Positions 34,961-47,391 of a DNA stretch of 64,000 nt are shown in pieces. Positions within the stretch are counted from its first letter, which is position 1. Each line of letters begins with the position of its first letter. The stretch is from Begonia masoniana (taxonomy: Eukaryota > Streptophyta > Magnoliopsida > Cucurbitales > Begoniaceae). The DNA lies in the NCBI GenBank assembly GCA_022432975.1, contig CM039502.1:71942573-72006572 (forward strand), read 5' to 3'. Made by a program: the position numbers and the translations under genes. Under the pieces are notes generated by a model, which was given only the letters and a program-made list of their open reading frames with translations, was not told the origin of the DNA and did no database searches.

Positions 34961-37900
34961 ATGATGGAGTCAGGTGAGGAACAGCCCGCTATTGTATCAG
35001 GTACTATATTGATCAACTCTATATCTGCTTTTACTTTAATAGATTCTAGTGCAACACATTCATTTACAGCATCTGCATTTGCTGTTAAGCTAGATGTACA
35101 ACCTACGCTATCTGAGCATATGTTTAATGTCACGTTACCCTCTGGTGAATGCATGCACTCTAGCCGAGTGATACTTAATAGTGTGGTGATAGTGGGAAAC
35201 AAGAATTTACCTGCTGATCTCATCATTATTGATATAATGGGATTTGATGTAATCCTAGGGATGAACTGGTTGTTTAAGCACCACACCACAATTGATTACA
35301 GGACTGGAATAGTTAGCTTCCAACACCCTGGTAGTTTGAAACATACCTTTCAAGCTTCGAAGAAGAATAAGGAAATGTCTGTGATGACTTCTATTAAACA
35401 CTAGACCTTCCCCAGGTGGAGAGTATTTATGCTTCTTAGCCAGCGTTTTAGACACACAACTCGTAGGAAAGGCAAATCCTTAAAATGTCTTAGTTTTCCA
35501 AGACTTTCCTGAAGTATTTTTGGATGACCTTCCTGGCTTGCCGCCAGATAGAGAAATTGAATTTGTTGTAGATGTTTACCCTGGCGCCAAGCCCGTGTCT
35601 AAAAATCCATATAGACTAGCACCAACAGAACTTAAAGAATTAAAGAAGCAGTTGGAGGATCTGTTGGAGAAAGGGTTAATACGCCCTAGCTTTTCACAGT
35701 GGGGTGCACCTGTCATTTTTGTCAAAAAAAAGGATGGATCGATGTGGATGTGCATTGATTATCGAGAACTAAATAAGCTAACTGTCAAGAACAAGTATCC
35801 ATTGCCGAGGATAGACGATCTATTCGACCAACTCAATGGTGCAAGAGTTTTCTCTAAGATTGACCTTAGGTCCGGATATTACCAGTTGAAGGTTAAATCT
35901 GAAGATATTCCTAAGACTGCCTTTCGCACAAGGTATGGACATTATGAGTTTTTGGTTATGTCCTTTGGATTGACAAATGCACCGGCAGCCTTCATGGATC
36001 TTATGAATAGAGTGTTTGATAAGTATTTTGACAAGTTTATTATAGTGTTTATAAATGACATTCTAATCTATTCTAGTACTAAGGATGAGCATGCAAGGCA
36101 TTTAAGTTTGGTGTTAGGAGTACTTAGACAGCACCAACTTTATGCTAAGTTTTCCAAATGTGATTTTTAGTTGGATAGAGTTCACTTTCTTGGTCACGTG
36201 ATCTCTGGAGATGGAATATCTGTCGATCTAGCCAAGGTTAGAGCAGTCAAGGAGTGGCCCCGACCGAACAGTTCTGCAGATATTCAGAGTTTCCTTGGAT
36301 TAGCAGGATATTACAGAAAAATTATTGAAGGATTTTCAAAGATTACAACACCCCTCACTCGGTTAACAAGGAAAGATATCAAGTATGCTTGGACAGAGGA
36401 GTGTGAATCCAGTTTCCAGACCTTGAAAAAGAAATTGACCAATGCCCCAATATTAACACTTCCCGTTGAGAATGGTAAATTTAGCATTTACTGTGATGCA
36501 TCCAAGATTGGACTTGGCTGTGTCTTGATGCAAGAGGGAAAGGTAATAGCCTATGCTTCTAGACAGTTGAAAACTCATGAGAAGAATTATCCTACGCACG
36601 ACTTGGAATTAGCTGCAGTGCTATTTGCACTTAAGATTTGGAGGCATTACTTGTATGGACAAACTTGTGAAATATTCTCGGACCATAAAAATCTGAAATA
36701 TATCTCCACACAGAAGAAATATAATATGAGGCAACGTCGATGGTTAGAATTTGTAAAGGATTATGAATTTGAGATTAAATATCATCCCGGTAAAGCAAAT
36801 GTTGTGGCAGATGCTTTGAGTAGAGTGACAACTTTAGCCTCAGCCTTGATTCTTGACGTACCATTAGCCTTAGAGTCTGAATTCCAAAGGTTTAATCTAG
36901 AAGCAGTGGACAGTGTGTCAGCCATACTTTCTGCCATATCCTTGAGACCTACCATTCTAGAAAGAATAAAGGAAGCTCAGACAAATGATGTTGAGTGCAA
37001 CAAGTACAGATTAAGCATAGAATCTACTGTTAATTCAGATTTCAATTATTCCAATGATGGGATCCTTAAGTTTAGAAATAGATGGTTTGTTCCTGCCATT
37101 AAAGAACTTCGAGATGAGATTCTTTCTGAAGTACATTCTTCTAGATTTTCTGTTCACCCTGGAAGTACGAAGATGTACAAGGACCTCAGACAGCATTATT
37201 GGTGGCCAAGTATGAAAAGGAGTGTGGCAGAGTATGTAGGATCATGTTTGTGTTGTCAGCAGATTAAAGCTGAGCATCAGAAATCCTCAGGAACATTGCA
37301 ACCTTTACCACTCCCTGAATGGAAATGGGAGTATGTAACAATGGACTTTGTTGTGAGATTGCTTAGAACGGCAGAGGGACATGATGCAATCTGGGTAATA
37401 GTTGATTGATTAACGAAATCTGCCCACTTTCTGGCGATGAGAATGACTTACTCGATGGATCAGCTTGCTGAATTGTATGTGCATGAGATTGTACGTTTAC
37501 ATGGAGTTCCTATCGCAATAGTGTCAGATCGGGATTCTCGATTCACATCTAAGTTTTGGAAGAGTTTGCACAAGGCTGTAGGAACACAACTTAGTTTTAG
37601 CACAGCTTTTCACCCTCAAACAGACGGACAATCCGAGAGAACTATTCAGACCTTAGAAGATATGCTCTGTGCATGCATATTAGATTTTCAAGGATCTTGG
37701 AGTAAATATTTATCATTGGTGGAGTTTTCTTATAATAACAGTTTTCAGGCAACTATTGGTATGGCACCGTATGAAGCATTGTATGGACGAAAGTGCAGAT
37801 CTCCTTTGTACTGGGATGAAGTTGGTGAAGCACAGTTGCTTGGTCCTGACATTGTGCAACGAACTGTTGAGAAGGTTACCCTTATCCGCCAGCGAATTTT

Positions 37901-38520
37901 GTCAGCTCAAAGTCGACAGAAAAGTTATGCTGATAAAAGATGTAGAGAATTGGAGTTTAAAGTAGGCGATGAGGTGTTTCTCAAAGTTTCACCGTTCAAA
38001 GGAGTTGTGAGATTTAGTAAAAGAGACAAGCTAAACCCCAGATTTATTGGACCATTTTCAATCTTAAAAAGGATTGGGAAGACAGCCTATCAACTGCAGT
38101 TATCAGCCTCTATGGAAGGGATTCACAATGTGTTCCACGTCTCTATACTTAAGAAGTGTGTACGAGATCCATCTCAGATTGTGGAACAGCAGAGTATTGA
38201 AGTTCATCTTACTCTTGCTTATGAGGAGAAACCAGTAAAAATCTTAGACCATGCCGTGAAAGTGTTGCGCAACAAAGAAGTTCCACTGGTGAAAGTCTTA
38301 TGGCATAACCAGAACATAGAGGAGACAACTTGGGAGCGCCAGCAAGACATGATGGACCAATATCCAGACCATGCCGTGAAAGGATCTTAGACCATGCCAT
38401 GAAAGTGTTGCACAACAAAGAAGTTCCACTGGTGAAAGTCTTATGGCATAACCAGAACATAGAGGAGACAACTTAGGAGCGCCAGCAAGACATGATGGAC
38501 CAATATCTAGAGTAATTCAG
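34961..38520 (+). pseudogene. E4 pol: protease to duplicated chromodomain (broken)
   Basis: The protease active site reads LIDSSATHSF, Ser replacing the essential Gly of DSG (near 35,045). A one-base insertion near 35,396 shifts frame. The RT motif is FINDILIYS (near 36,055), an Asn replacing a catalytic Asp. A TAG at 36,168 replaces Trp and a TGA at 37,407 replaces Arg. RNase H ([15 protein letters not shown]), zinc domain, integrase core with SERTIQ and chromodomain follow. The chromodomain segment from 38,241 is repeated in tandem 143 bp downstream with further stops. Protease and polymerase would both be inactive. Confidence 0.9.
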
Positions 38521-38550
38521 GTATTAAATTTTGAGGAAAAAATTCTTTTT

Positions 38551-38563
38551 AAGGAGGGTGGAC
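38551..38563 (+). other. E4 polypurine tract
   Basis: AAGGAGGGTGGAC directly before the TGTAACACTC LTR start. Confidence 0.8.
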
Positions 38564-40470
38564 TGTAACACTCGGTTCCATTGAACCAACTTATCTTATC
38601 AACTAATAGTATGCATTTTATGGATGAAATTGGGGGAATTATTGATTAGGTTAATGAGCGACTAAGTAAGGGCATAATGGTAAATAGAGACCTATAATAA
38701 TAACATATTTAAAGAAAGAGACTTTGTGATTAATGCACTGTAGCCGCCACTATTCCCTATTTTTCCTCTTTCGGTTTTCAGCTCAAGCAGCAGAGCTCTC
38801 TAGGCGATTCTTCTACTTGATTCTTCCCCAAACTAGGTGAGTCCTATTTCGATTCCTTGCTGTACTGGTAGCTATCGATGATTGGGGAGAGTATAAATGT
38901 GAGTTGTGTGAATGCCGTATGGGTGAGCTAGTTCGGGTTTTGTGGTAAATCGGAAATGCTCAATGGACTAAGCTTCCAAACTAGTGTCTTTAGAATTTTA
39001 GCGGTTTAGAATGGAGTTTGGAGAAAGTCTAATGTATGTTCTGTCTATGACTTTAGGTTTGAGTAAGCTCCCGAGGTAGTCTTCCACCCAATATTTTCCA
39101 AGAGACCAGGTAAGTGAAGTATGCTTGTGCCTTCGGGCCTACATCACAAAACAGTAGGATTATGTATGCTTGAATGTGTTTGTATGTCATGCATCATATT
39201 TTGAAAGTATGCGAAAATGAATTTACATGAAATGGCATGGTAAGGAATGAACATACTGTAACAGATAAACTATTAAAGGAACTAATCCGCCCTTTAACTT
39301 ATGAAGGGATTTATAACTTTAGAAGAAGTGATCCAACTCTCAATTTCACAGGGGGATCTGAACAGTTATTAAGAGAACTAATCCGCCCCTTAATCGAGAG
39401 AGAGGATGTATGACTTTGGGAGAAGTGATCCAACTTCCAATTTCACAGGGGGATCAGACCAGAAACGAATGAATATGCAACTGAGATGAGAAAGTAGAAA
39501 CTGCATATCTAGGAATTTATGTTTCAGCATTCCATTTTCATTACTGCTTTACTTACTTAGCATTAGGCTAATAGATGAGTTTTGTGATGTAGGTGAAAGA
39601 AGTGACAGCAGGTGTGTTCTCTGAGTTTGCTGAGAATTAGGCCGGTTGGAGAGGTGCATTCATGCATCGATCTGGCAACTGATGGGGCAGTTAAACTGGT
39701 GGCAGTAGATGAGAAGGTTTAGTGAACCATGATTCAATTTAAGTATGTTGAGAGTGTGTATGACAGTGGTAGTTTTTAATGTTTTTGAATACAATTCGAG
39801 ACTTTTCTGATAATGATACTCTGTTAGTTTTAATAGTGGTTTTACCAAATTTTGAAGTAATGCGCGGATTTAAGTAGTTTTGAACGATTTTTTAGTAAAA
39901 TGCTCAAGTTCTTTTGGTAGTCGGAGTTTTCTTTGTTTAGAGTGAAATTGTGGTTATACTGTTTTGTTGAGTGTTTCTGATCTATCGGTAGATGATGTCT
40001 ATCGGTATATGTTGAGTATTTTTGACCCATATCAGTAGATGATATCTATCGGTATATGTTGAGTATTTCTGATCTATCGGTAGATAATGTCTATCGGTAT
40101 ATGTTGAGTATTTTTGATCCATATCGGTAGATGATGTCCATCGGTATATGTTGAGTATTTTTGATCTATCGGTAGATGATGTCTATCGGTAGATGTTGAG
40201 TGTAATATCTGTCGGTGGATGTAGTCCATCTGTAGAAGTCGAAAGTTTTGGCTATCGGTGAATGTAGTCCATCGGTGGATGTGAGTATAAGAATTTGTCG
40301 TTTTGTGACCGAGTGATGTCGAGTAATATATCTATCGGAAGATGTATGAAGAAATTTGTCGTTTTGCGATCGGTAGATGTGAATTGAGGATTTTTGTCGT
40401 CTAGTGATCGGAAGACGCAGCTTATTCTATCGGTAGATGTGAGCTGAGAAGGTTTGTCGTTTCGTGATTT
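38564..40470 (+). repeat. E4 3' LTR (truncated, E1 subfamily)
   Basis: Starts TGTAACACTCGGTTCC and follows E1's LTR, not E4's own 5' LTR, in its first 200 bp (ACTAATAGTATGCATTTTATGG, then TGGGGGAATTATTGATTAGG). Degenerate CTATCGGTAGATG units fill 39,975-40,460. It ends near TTTCGTGATTTTT without the terminal GTTACA. Confidence 0.75.
39110..39592 (+). other. Candidate LTR leader intron with terminal stem (E4, 3' LTR)
   Basis: Donor GACCAG/GTAAGTGAAG and acceptor GATGTAG/GTGAAA. Arms at 39,138-39,152 and 39,579-39,593 are perfect 15-bp complements; the arm starts 28 nt after the donor. Confidence 0.55.
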
Positions 40471-40926
40471 TTTAACACTTGTACGAATTATTGTAATTTT
40501 AATGAATTATTTTTTAAAATATACGTAAAATAATTATAATAAATTATACAAATGTTATAAAATCATGAAAATTTCCCGATTATTTTTCCATATTATAATG
40601 AACATGTGATAAAATTTTCGATTAAATCCAATGTTGTTTGATATTTTTGTAAAATTAATTTATAAAGAGAGGACGGTCACTACCTTCCCAAGGTGCGTCC
40701 GTTCTATGAAAGGACGGACTCTTGATTCAGGAGACTGTCCGTTCTAGGCTAAATTCGAGAACGGACAGTCTCTTGAAACAAGGGACCGTCCGTTCTATGG
40801 AACGGACAGTCTCTGTTTTGCAAGTGACCGTCCGGTTTACGGCAAAATTCAAGAGAGGACGGTCATAGGACGTCCGTCGAGGTTTGTTTTGTTACTTTTT
40901 CCATACTTCAAGGTTTGAATCGTGAA
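40471..40926. repeat. AT-rich spacer and GTCCGTTC hairpin cluster
   Basis: 40,471-40,660 is AT-rich with no feature I recognise. 40,665-40,885 repeats GACCGTCCGTTCTA-like words on both strands. Two clear hairpins are CTGTCCGTTCT/AGAACGGACAG and GTCCGTTC/GAACGGAC. No coding capacity. It may be part of an unrecognised transposon. Confidence 0.5.
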
Positions 40927-41300
40927 ATATTATACTTTAAGGTTTGAATCGAAAAAACCGGTTACTTCGACCACGAGACGTGACTTCACCCGAGAGTCTG
41001 CGATGACAAGTGATTGTGAGTCCTCCCCAAGACCCTGATTGGCCGACTTCACCCCAAGACGGCGAGGCCCCTTCCGTGCGGCCATGCGAGTTGGGACTAG
41101 CGACTGTATCTGCATATTATACTTTAAGGTTTGAATCGAAAAAACCGGTTACTTCGACCACGAGACGTGACTTCACCCGAGAGTCTGCGATGACAAGTGA
41201 TTGTGAGTCCTCCCCAAGACCCTGATTGGCCGACTTCACCCCAAGACGGCGAGGCCCCTTCCGTGCGGCCATGCGAGTTGGGACTAGCGACTGTATCTGC
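40927..41300. repeat. Two tandem 187-bp units
   Basis: 40,927-41,113 and 41,114-41,300 are almost identical, both starting ATATTATACTTTAAGG and ending at GACTGTATCTGC. The same GC-rich sequence occurs once at 52,577-52,740, so the doubling is specific to the left copy of the segmental duplication. Confidence 0.85.
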
Positions 41301-41343
41301 AAGTCGAGCGACGACGACGCCACTTGAGTCTCACCCTGCGACG

Positions 41344-41725
41344 TGAAAAGAGTAGAATAAATATAGAATTTTTGGGAGGAATAATCTTATTCACTGGAAA
41401 CGTATGGGCTATATATAGCCAAAAAAAAAAAAAGAACAACCCATTTCTAACAAACTATTAAATAAGAAGATCAATTCTTATTTCTTTAGCTAACAATCCC
41501 ATGAAAAATTAGACTTATTAACTAGCTAAATCTTAACTAAATTCTAACAATTCTTCTCTTAAACTAATACTGAAAGCATTTAGTATAAATTATTTTATGC
41601 ATAGACTCCTAGCATTGCTCGCAACTTTAGGAAATCATCCCGCTTGAGAGGTTTTGTCATCACATCAGCTATTTGCTCCAAAGTGTTGCGATGAACTAGC
41701 TCTACAGTACTTGTTTCCTTCTTTT
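41344..41725 (-). pseudogene. Old copia remnant: RNase H end plus LTR
   Basis: On the minus strand 41,725-41,595 encodes the last part of a copia RNase H (NTLEQIADVMTKPLKRDDF and LRAMLGVYA, then a stop at 41,595). A purine tract AAGAGAAGAA follows, then a 206-bp LTR that starts TGTTAGAATTTAG at 41,549 and carries a GGCTATATATAGCC TATA region. The rest of the element is gone. The same remnant lies at 52,784-53,140, so it predates the segmental duplication. Confidence 0.75.
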
Positions 41726-43028
41726 TTTGCAATTCTCTCTTTTTGTTTCCTTCTTCCTTCTTCCTTCTATGGTTTGAAGGGAATAAAAAGGAGGTTTTTT
41801 TGGAAGAAAATAGCGTGTAGAGACGTTGAGAGAAGACAGTTTTTCAACAATGATGACGCGTGAATCCCTTGGAGAAAATTTGCTGTCTTTTTACTCCCAA
41901 AAGTCATATTCCATGGACTTCGTGATTTCTATTGTTTTGAAGATTTTCTCTATTTGTTTCATTTTTCCATGGAGTTTTCTCTTTCGTATTAATTTAAATT
42001 TTACAATTAAATCTTTCATCTCTTCAAATTTAATAATATGTGTATCTCATTTGACATCATCTACACATAAATTATAGCAAAAATTGTTTTAGTGCTATTA
42101 ATTTGATATTTTCTAAAAATATAAATAAAATCAATTACTTCTTCAAAAATAAATATTGTTGTGGCAATATGTGGCAATTTACATAATTTTTTACCTAAAT
42201 AATTTATAACTTACTAGATTCAAATAATTTTTAAGACACAATATTAACTCAAAATATTTTTTTTTTTAGTTATCATGCACCTCCACTAGTATGGACTGAG
42301 TGGTCACTATCAATAATATCTTAAATCACTATTGCCTTCACGGGGGTGGGCTATCACAATCTCCTTCCCTTAGGGCCTTGACTTCTCCATCTGCCACACT
42401 TCCGGTTGATCTCCGGCTCTTATACCATTTGTAGAATCTCTTAGCACAATATTGTCCGCTTTTGGGCATAACATACATAGATTTGTTCTTGGGGCTAGTT
42501 AATAATGTGTTGTACTAGGTAGAATAAAACTTTACTTATAAATCATTCAATTTTCATTATTCCAAGAAATATAAGATTGTGCACCCCCACTGGTATGAGA
42601 TGAGCGTTTACAATCAATAGAATCTTAGGTCGTCTCTACCTTCGTAAGATGGATTGTCACATGAATATCGACGAAGGGTTTTCAACCGACTTACAAAAGT
42701 TGAGTTTCTACTTGGAAGATTTCTTCTAACTCCTGCAGTGGTAGGAGGTTGAGAGCGGTGAAGCTTTGGAATCTCCAAAGGCAAGTGCTCTTTTCTCTTG
42801 GTGAGCTATCTATTTATACTGCAGGTATTCCGCTGAAACTTCTCCAAATCCGAGTTTTGTGTATGATTTTCTGAATAGATAAACACATGCTTAGCTGTTT
42901 GAACTCAATATCAAATTTAGGGCTGGATTGTTTGAATTGATTTCTCACTTGGGGGAAAAATAATTCTAATAGTTGAAATTTGGAAAATTAATTTTCTAAT
43001 ATGTTATAGACTTCCAACGATGAAGGTA
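41726..43028. other. Left copy of gene-upstream region (part 1), noncoding
   Basis: Aligns by eye with 58,064-59,322. Shared landmarks are TATGGTTTGAAGGGAATAAA, the CTTCACGGGGGTGGGCTATC block, TGTCCGCTTTTGGGCA, and TTGGTGAGCTATCTATTTAT. Differences are scattered substitutions and small indels. No convincing ORF. The GGGCTATCACAATC / ATACCATTTGTAGA phrases are repeat-like and may be an older transposon. Confidence 0.7.
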
Positions 43029-43170
43029 AAGACTGAAAACGTAGAGTTTTTCTATATACAATCTAAATTAATCAGAATACATATAAAGAGTAGGTTTACA
43101 ATGAAAAACAAAAGACTAAAATATCCTTAGGCACTAATAAATGTAATATAACTAATATTCCCCCTCAAAC

Positions 43171-46100
43171 TCACGATGCGACAGCGATAAGCATTGAGAG
43201 TTTGTCAAACAAGAAATGGAAGCGCGAAGCCGATAGTGCTTTTGTAAACATATCAGCAATTTGCAAATGAGAAGAAACAAATGGCAATGTGATGGTGCCA
43301 ATCTGTAGGTGGTGGTGAGTGACATGACAATCAATCTCGATATGCTTGGTTCGCTCATGAAAAACTAGATTGCGTGCAATCTGAATAGCATTCTGATTAT
43401 TACAATGTAATGGAGTAGGATGACAAAGAGAAATACCCATATCAACAAGCAACCGGCGTAACCAAACAATTTCACAGGTAGTCGAGGCCATGGCACGATA
43501 CTCTGCTTCTGTAGAAGAGCGAGAAATGATATCTTGTTTCTTGCTCTTCCACGAAATAAGTGAGTCACCAAAGAAAATACAAAATCCAGTAGTCGATTTG
43601 CGATCCGTAGAATCACCAGCCAAATCCGCATCAGAATAAGCACGCAGCTCTAACGAAGATGTAGAAGGGAACAAGAGACTATGAAACTGAGTGCCCCGAA
43701 GATACCTGAGAATACGAAGAACGACAGCCCAATGAACTGTAGTAGGAGCAGTGACAAACTGACTAACCACATGAACAGCATGCGCAATGTCAGGGCGAGT
43801 CACAGTAAGATAAACCAAACTGCCCACAATGGTACGATAGAGACTGGAATCTATCAAAGGAGTGCCATCCGACGGAGAGTATCTAGCATTAGTCTCAAAG
43901 GGAGTATCAACAGTCCTATTGTCAGTGAGTCGAGCACGATCAAACAAATCACCGATATACTTTGATTGAGATAAGAGATAGCCTTTTGGAGAATAGGCAA
44001 CCTCAATTCCCAAAAAATAACGTAGCATACCCAAGTCTTTCATAGCGAAGCAACGTGCCAACTCGGACTTCAAAGACTCAATACCATCATAATCATCACC
44101 AGTAATTATCATATCATCAACATACAAGGATAATAGAATACGACCTGCCGTTGTACGCTTGATAAATAACGCCGAATCATGGTGAGTAGGAAGAAAGCCA
44201 AACGAAGTGATCACTATGGAAAACTTCTCAAACCAGGCAAGTGGTGCTTGTTTGAGACCATAAAGAGCTTTGCGAAGCTTGCAAACTTCACCAGGCTGAT
44301 GAGCTATACCGGGAGGAGGCGTCATATAAACTTCTTCATGAAGATTGCCATTCAAGAAGGCATTCTTGACATCCATCTGAGATATTCTCCATCGGCAAAC
44401 AGAAGCAACTGCAATCAAAGTGCGAACAGTCGTCATTTTTGCAACAGGGGCAAAAGTTTCTTCATAATCCATGCCATACTCCTGGGAATAGCCTTTAGCA
44501 ACAAGTCGGGCCTTGTATCGTTCAATAGATCCATCGGATTTTGTTTTAATCTTGTAGACCCAACGAGAACCAATGGTATGTTTTTCGAACGGCAGCGAAA
44601 CCAAATCTCATGTATGAGTCTGACGTAGAGTAGTAAGTTCCTCAGCCATAGCAGTCTGCCAAAGGGGATCACAAACTGCCTCTCTATAGGACAAAGGCTC
44701 AGAAATACGATGAACAGAGGCAACAAATGAAGCAAAGGAAGTAGAATAAGAAGAGTACTCAAAATCAGGGAGTTTAGTAGACTTACGAGTACGAATAGAC
44801 TGACGCAAAGGAGGATCGTCCGCAATCTCATCCGACAACTGGGTGGTCATAGGAGCAGGGGCATGGGAGGTGGATGCCTCGTGAACCAAAGTATCAGATA
44901 GACGATGAACAGAGGCAACAAATGAAGCAAAGGAAGTAGAATAAGAAGAGTACTCAAAATCAGGGAGTTTAGTAGACTTACGAGTACGAGTAGACTGACG
45001 CAAAGGAGGATCGTCCGCAATCTCATCCGACAACTGGGTGGTCATAGGAGCAGGGGCATGGGAGGTGGATGCCTCGTGAACCAAAGTATCAGATAGAACT
45101 TCGTCGGGGTTGGTATCGAAAGGATCAATACGAACTAAATCTGACTGTGTCATGTGATGAGAACTAGTAGAAACAAAAAAAAAAAAGGAATATGCTCTAA
45201 AAACGCAACATGACGCGAGACATAAAGTTTTTGACTAACTGGATCAAAACAACGATATCCCTTTTGACCAATACCATAACCCAAAAAGACACATAAGGCG
45301 GACCGAGGAGACAATTTATTACGCTCAACATGTGGCCGGAGAACAAAGCAAGTACAACCAAAGACGCGCAACGAGGAATAATCAGGTGAATGACCATATA
45401 ACTTTTCAAAAGGGGACAAACCTGAATTATGAGATATTGGAATTCTATTGATCACATGAGCAACTGTAAGTACTGCCTCTCCCCAAAACTCACTAGGAAC
45501 CTCGGCTGACAACAAGAATGAACGAGTTGTTTCAACAAGATGGCGATGTTTTCTTTCACAACACCATTTTGTTGAGGAGTGTCTGTACACGAGGTTTGGT
45601 AGATAGTCCCATCAGAAGCTAGTAACTAAGAAAAATTTTTAGAAGTGTATTCACCTCCCAAATCACACCGAAAACATTTAATGACAGAGGAGTGTTGGGT
45701 TTTCACTAGAGCTCTAAAGTTACTGAATATGGTAAAGAAATCAGACCGGTGTTTCATAAGATAAACCCAAGTATAACGAGTGAAATCATCAATGAACGAA
45801 ACATAATATCTGGAACCCCCTTTGGTGGATACAGGAGAGGGTCCCCACACATCAGAATGCACAAGGTCAAATGGTGCAATGGAAAGAGAAATACTTTCAT
45901 AAAAAGGCAAGGCTGAAAATTTAGCCAGTTTACAGCCACGACAATTAGAAATATCATGACTGGCTAAATGACCTAAAACTCCTGTAGACAATAAAAACTT
46001 TAAACGAGACGCAGAAACATGACCCAAACGAGAATGTCAAAGATAAAAATCAGAAGACGAACGACTCAAATGAAAAGACGACAAATCCACATTAGAGGCA

Positions 46101-46530
46101 GCAACATCTGATACTTTGAGCTCATCCAAAACATAGAGTCTCCCTTCCCTACGGCCTGTCCCAATCACCTTCTGAGATTGCGAGTCCTGAACACAACAAT
46201 TGGTAGAAGTAAAAAGAACTGAGAGACCAGAATCACACAATTGACCAACAGATGCAGCATTGGAGTACCGTCGGCGGTCATGACAGACAAAGAGGGAGCA
46301 GAAGTAACAGACGTAAAAGAATCAATATCAGGAGACATATGATGAGAAGCACCTGAATCTAAGATCCATAAGGGAGACGATTTACCTGAATTAGTAGACA
46401 AAGACAAACCTTTAGGAGAGGAGGCTGACATGGCATGAGGCTGTGAAGTAAGGTACTGCTGAAACTGCTCAAACATATATGGATCCAAAGACGGGGCAGC
46501 AACTGCATTGTTGGACTGAGGTGGGTGATA
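43171..46530 (-). pseudogene. Copia pol: protease, integrase, RT, RNase H (broken)
   Basis: Order on the minus strand: protease (WILDSGASHHM, 46,380), a deletion near 46,250, integrase zinc and core domains (GCKLAKF, HSDVWGPSP; 46,027-45,626), the integrase C-terminal part (45,590-45,150), a linker with a 65-residue tandem duplication (45,093-44,705), RT-RNase H (YVDDMIITGDD near 44,110; RSSTEAEYRAMA near 43,490). Stops near 46,035, 45,623 and 44,605, a frameshift near 45,550, and an A-run frameshift near 45,180 break it. The RT-RNase H part (477 codons) is open. Confidence 0.9.
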
Positions 46531-46533
46531 TAT

Positions 46534-47391
46534 CTATGGAGCAGTCTGTGGCGGGCGTTGTTGTTGCGGTGGTCGTTGTTGCTGCTGTTGTTTGCCTTTA
46601 TTCAGCAATTTCGGACACTGAGCCTTCCAATGACCTTTGTGCTTGCAGAAAGCACATTCATCCTGAGAGACCTTAGGAGCTGTTCTGTTTTGGTTGCTAG
46701 GTGGAAACTGTTGAGGAGCAACAAAGACGGATGGAGTTGTAGGTGTGACAGACACCTTATCGACGTTAGACTTAAGCCGGATCTCCTCTGCTAACAGTTC
46801 ATTAACCACTGAATCAACAGACGGAAGAGGAGAACAATGTAAAATTGTCCCACGCAATCCCTCGAAATCATTCCGAAGGGCCATCAAAAACTGTACCAGA
46901 CGTTGTGCTTCTCTACGAGAAATATACGGTTCAAATGCTCGCAGCTCTATAGACTCAGTAAGAGCCAACTGATCCCAGAGATTAGTCATGGCAGAATAAA
47001 ACTCTTGAATACTCATATCATTCTGCCGAAGTGCACGAATATCTGACTCCAATTGATACTGTTTGGCGAAATTAGACTGCGTGTATAATCTATCCAGATG
47101 ATCCCAGATCTCTTTAGCCGTGTCATACTTAGCCAACTGAACACCAATGGAGTGAGTAACAGAATTGTTAATCCACGTAATAATCTTTGAATTATCAGCC
47201 TCCCAAATATCCAGTAAGGTCGCGTAGTTAGTAGCCTTGCTGTCTGTAGGCTTAACTCGCACACCTGCCAAATAACTCCACAAAGATTTTTCACGCAAGA
47301 AATTCTTCATAACATAACTCCAATATGAATAATTTTTACCATCCAATTGAACACTAATAGACTGAAGGGAATCATCCTTGTGACTAGTCAT
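46534..47391 (-). pseudogene. Copia gag domain
   Basis: The ATG at 47,391 opens MTSHKDDSLQSISVQLDGKN. The copia gag core (YWSYVMKNFLREKSLWSYL, IWDHLDRLYTQSNFAKQYQ) is followed by a zinc knuckle CAFCKHKGHWKAQC and a Gln/Pro-rich tail. A TAG at 46,531 ends it; the frame then continues into the protease. 285 codons, close to the full gag length of this group. Confidence 0.85.

Larger units (their letters stand above)
31570..40470 (+). mobile_element. E4: Tekay/Del-like Ty3/gypsy element, mosaic LTRs
   Basis: LTR, primer site, leader intron, gag-pol, polypurine tract and a truncated 3' LTR in order. The left edge cuts E1's RT. The right LTR stops at about 40,470 in unrelated AT-rich sequence, so no target duplication can be assigned. 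The two LTRs are of different subfamilies (see the LTR entries), so they are not sister copies from one insertion. Confidence 0.8.

Noticed and set aside
41010..41323. ORFs in the 187-bp GC-rich tandem units
   Set aside because: Same sequence is open on both strands and has no recognisable domain; the single right copy does not keep the frame.
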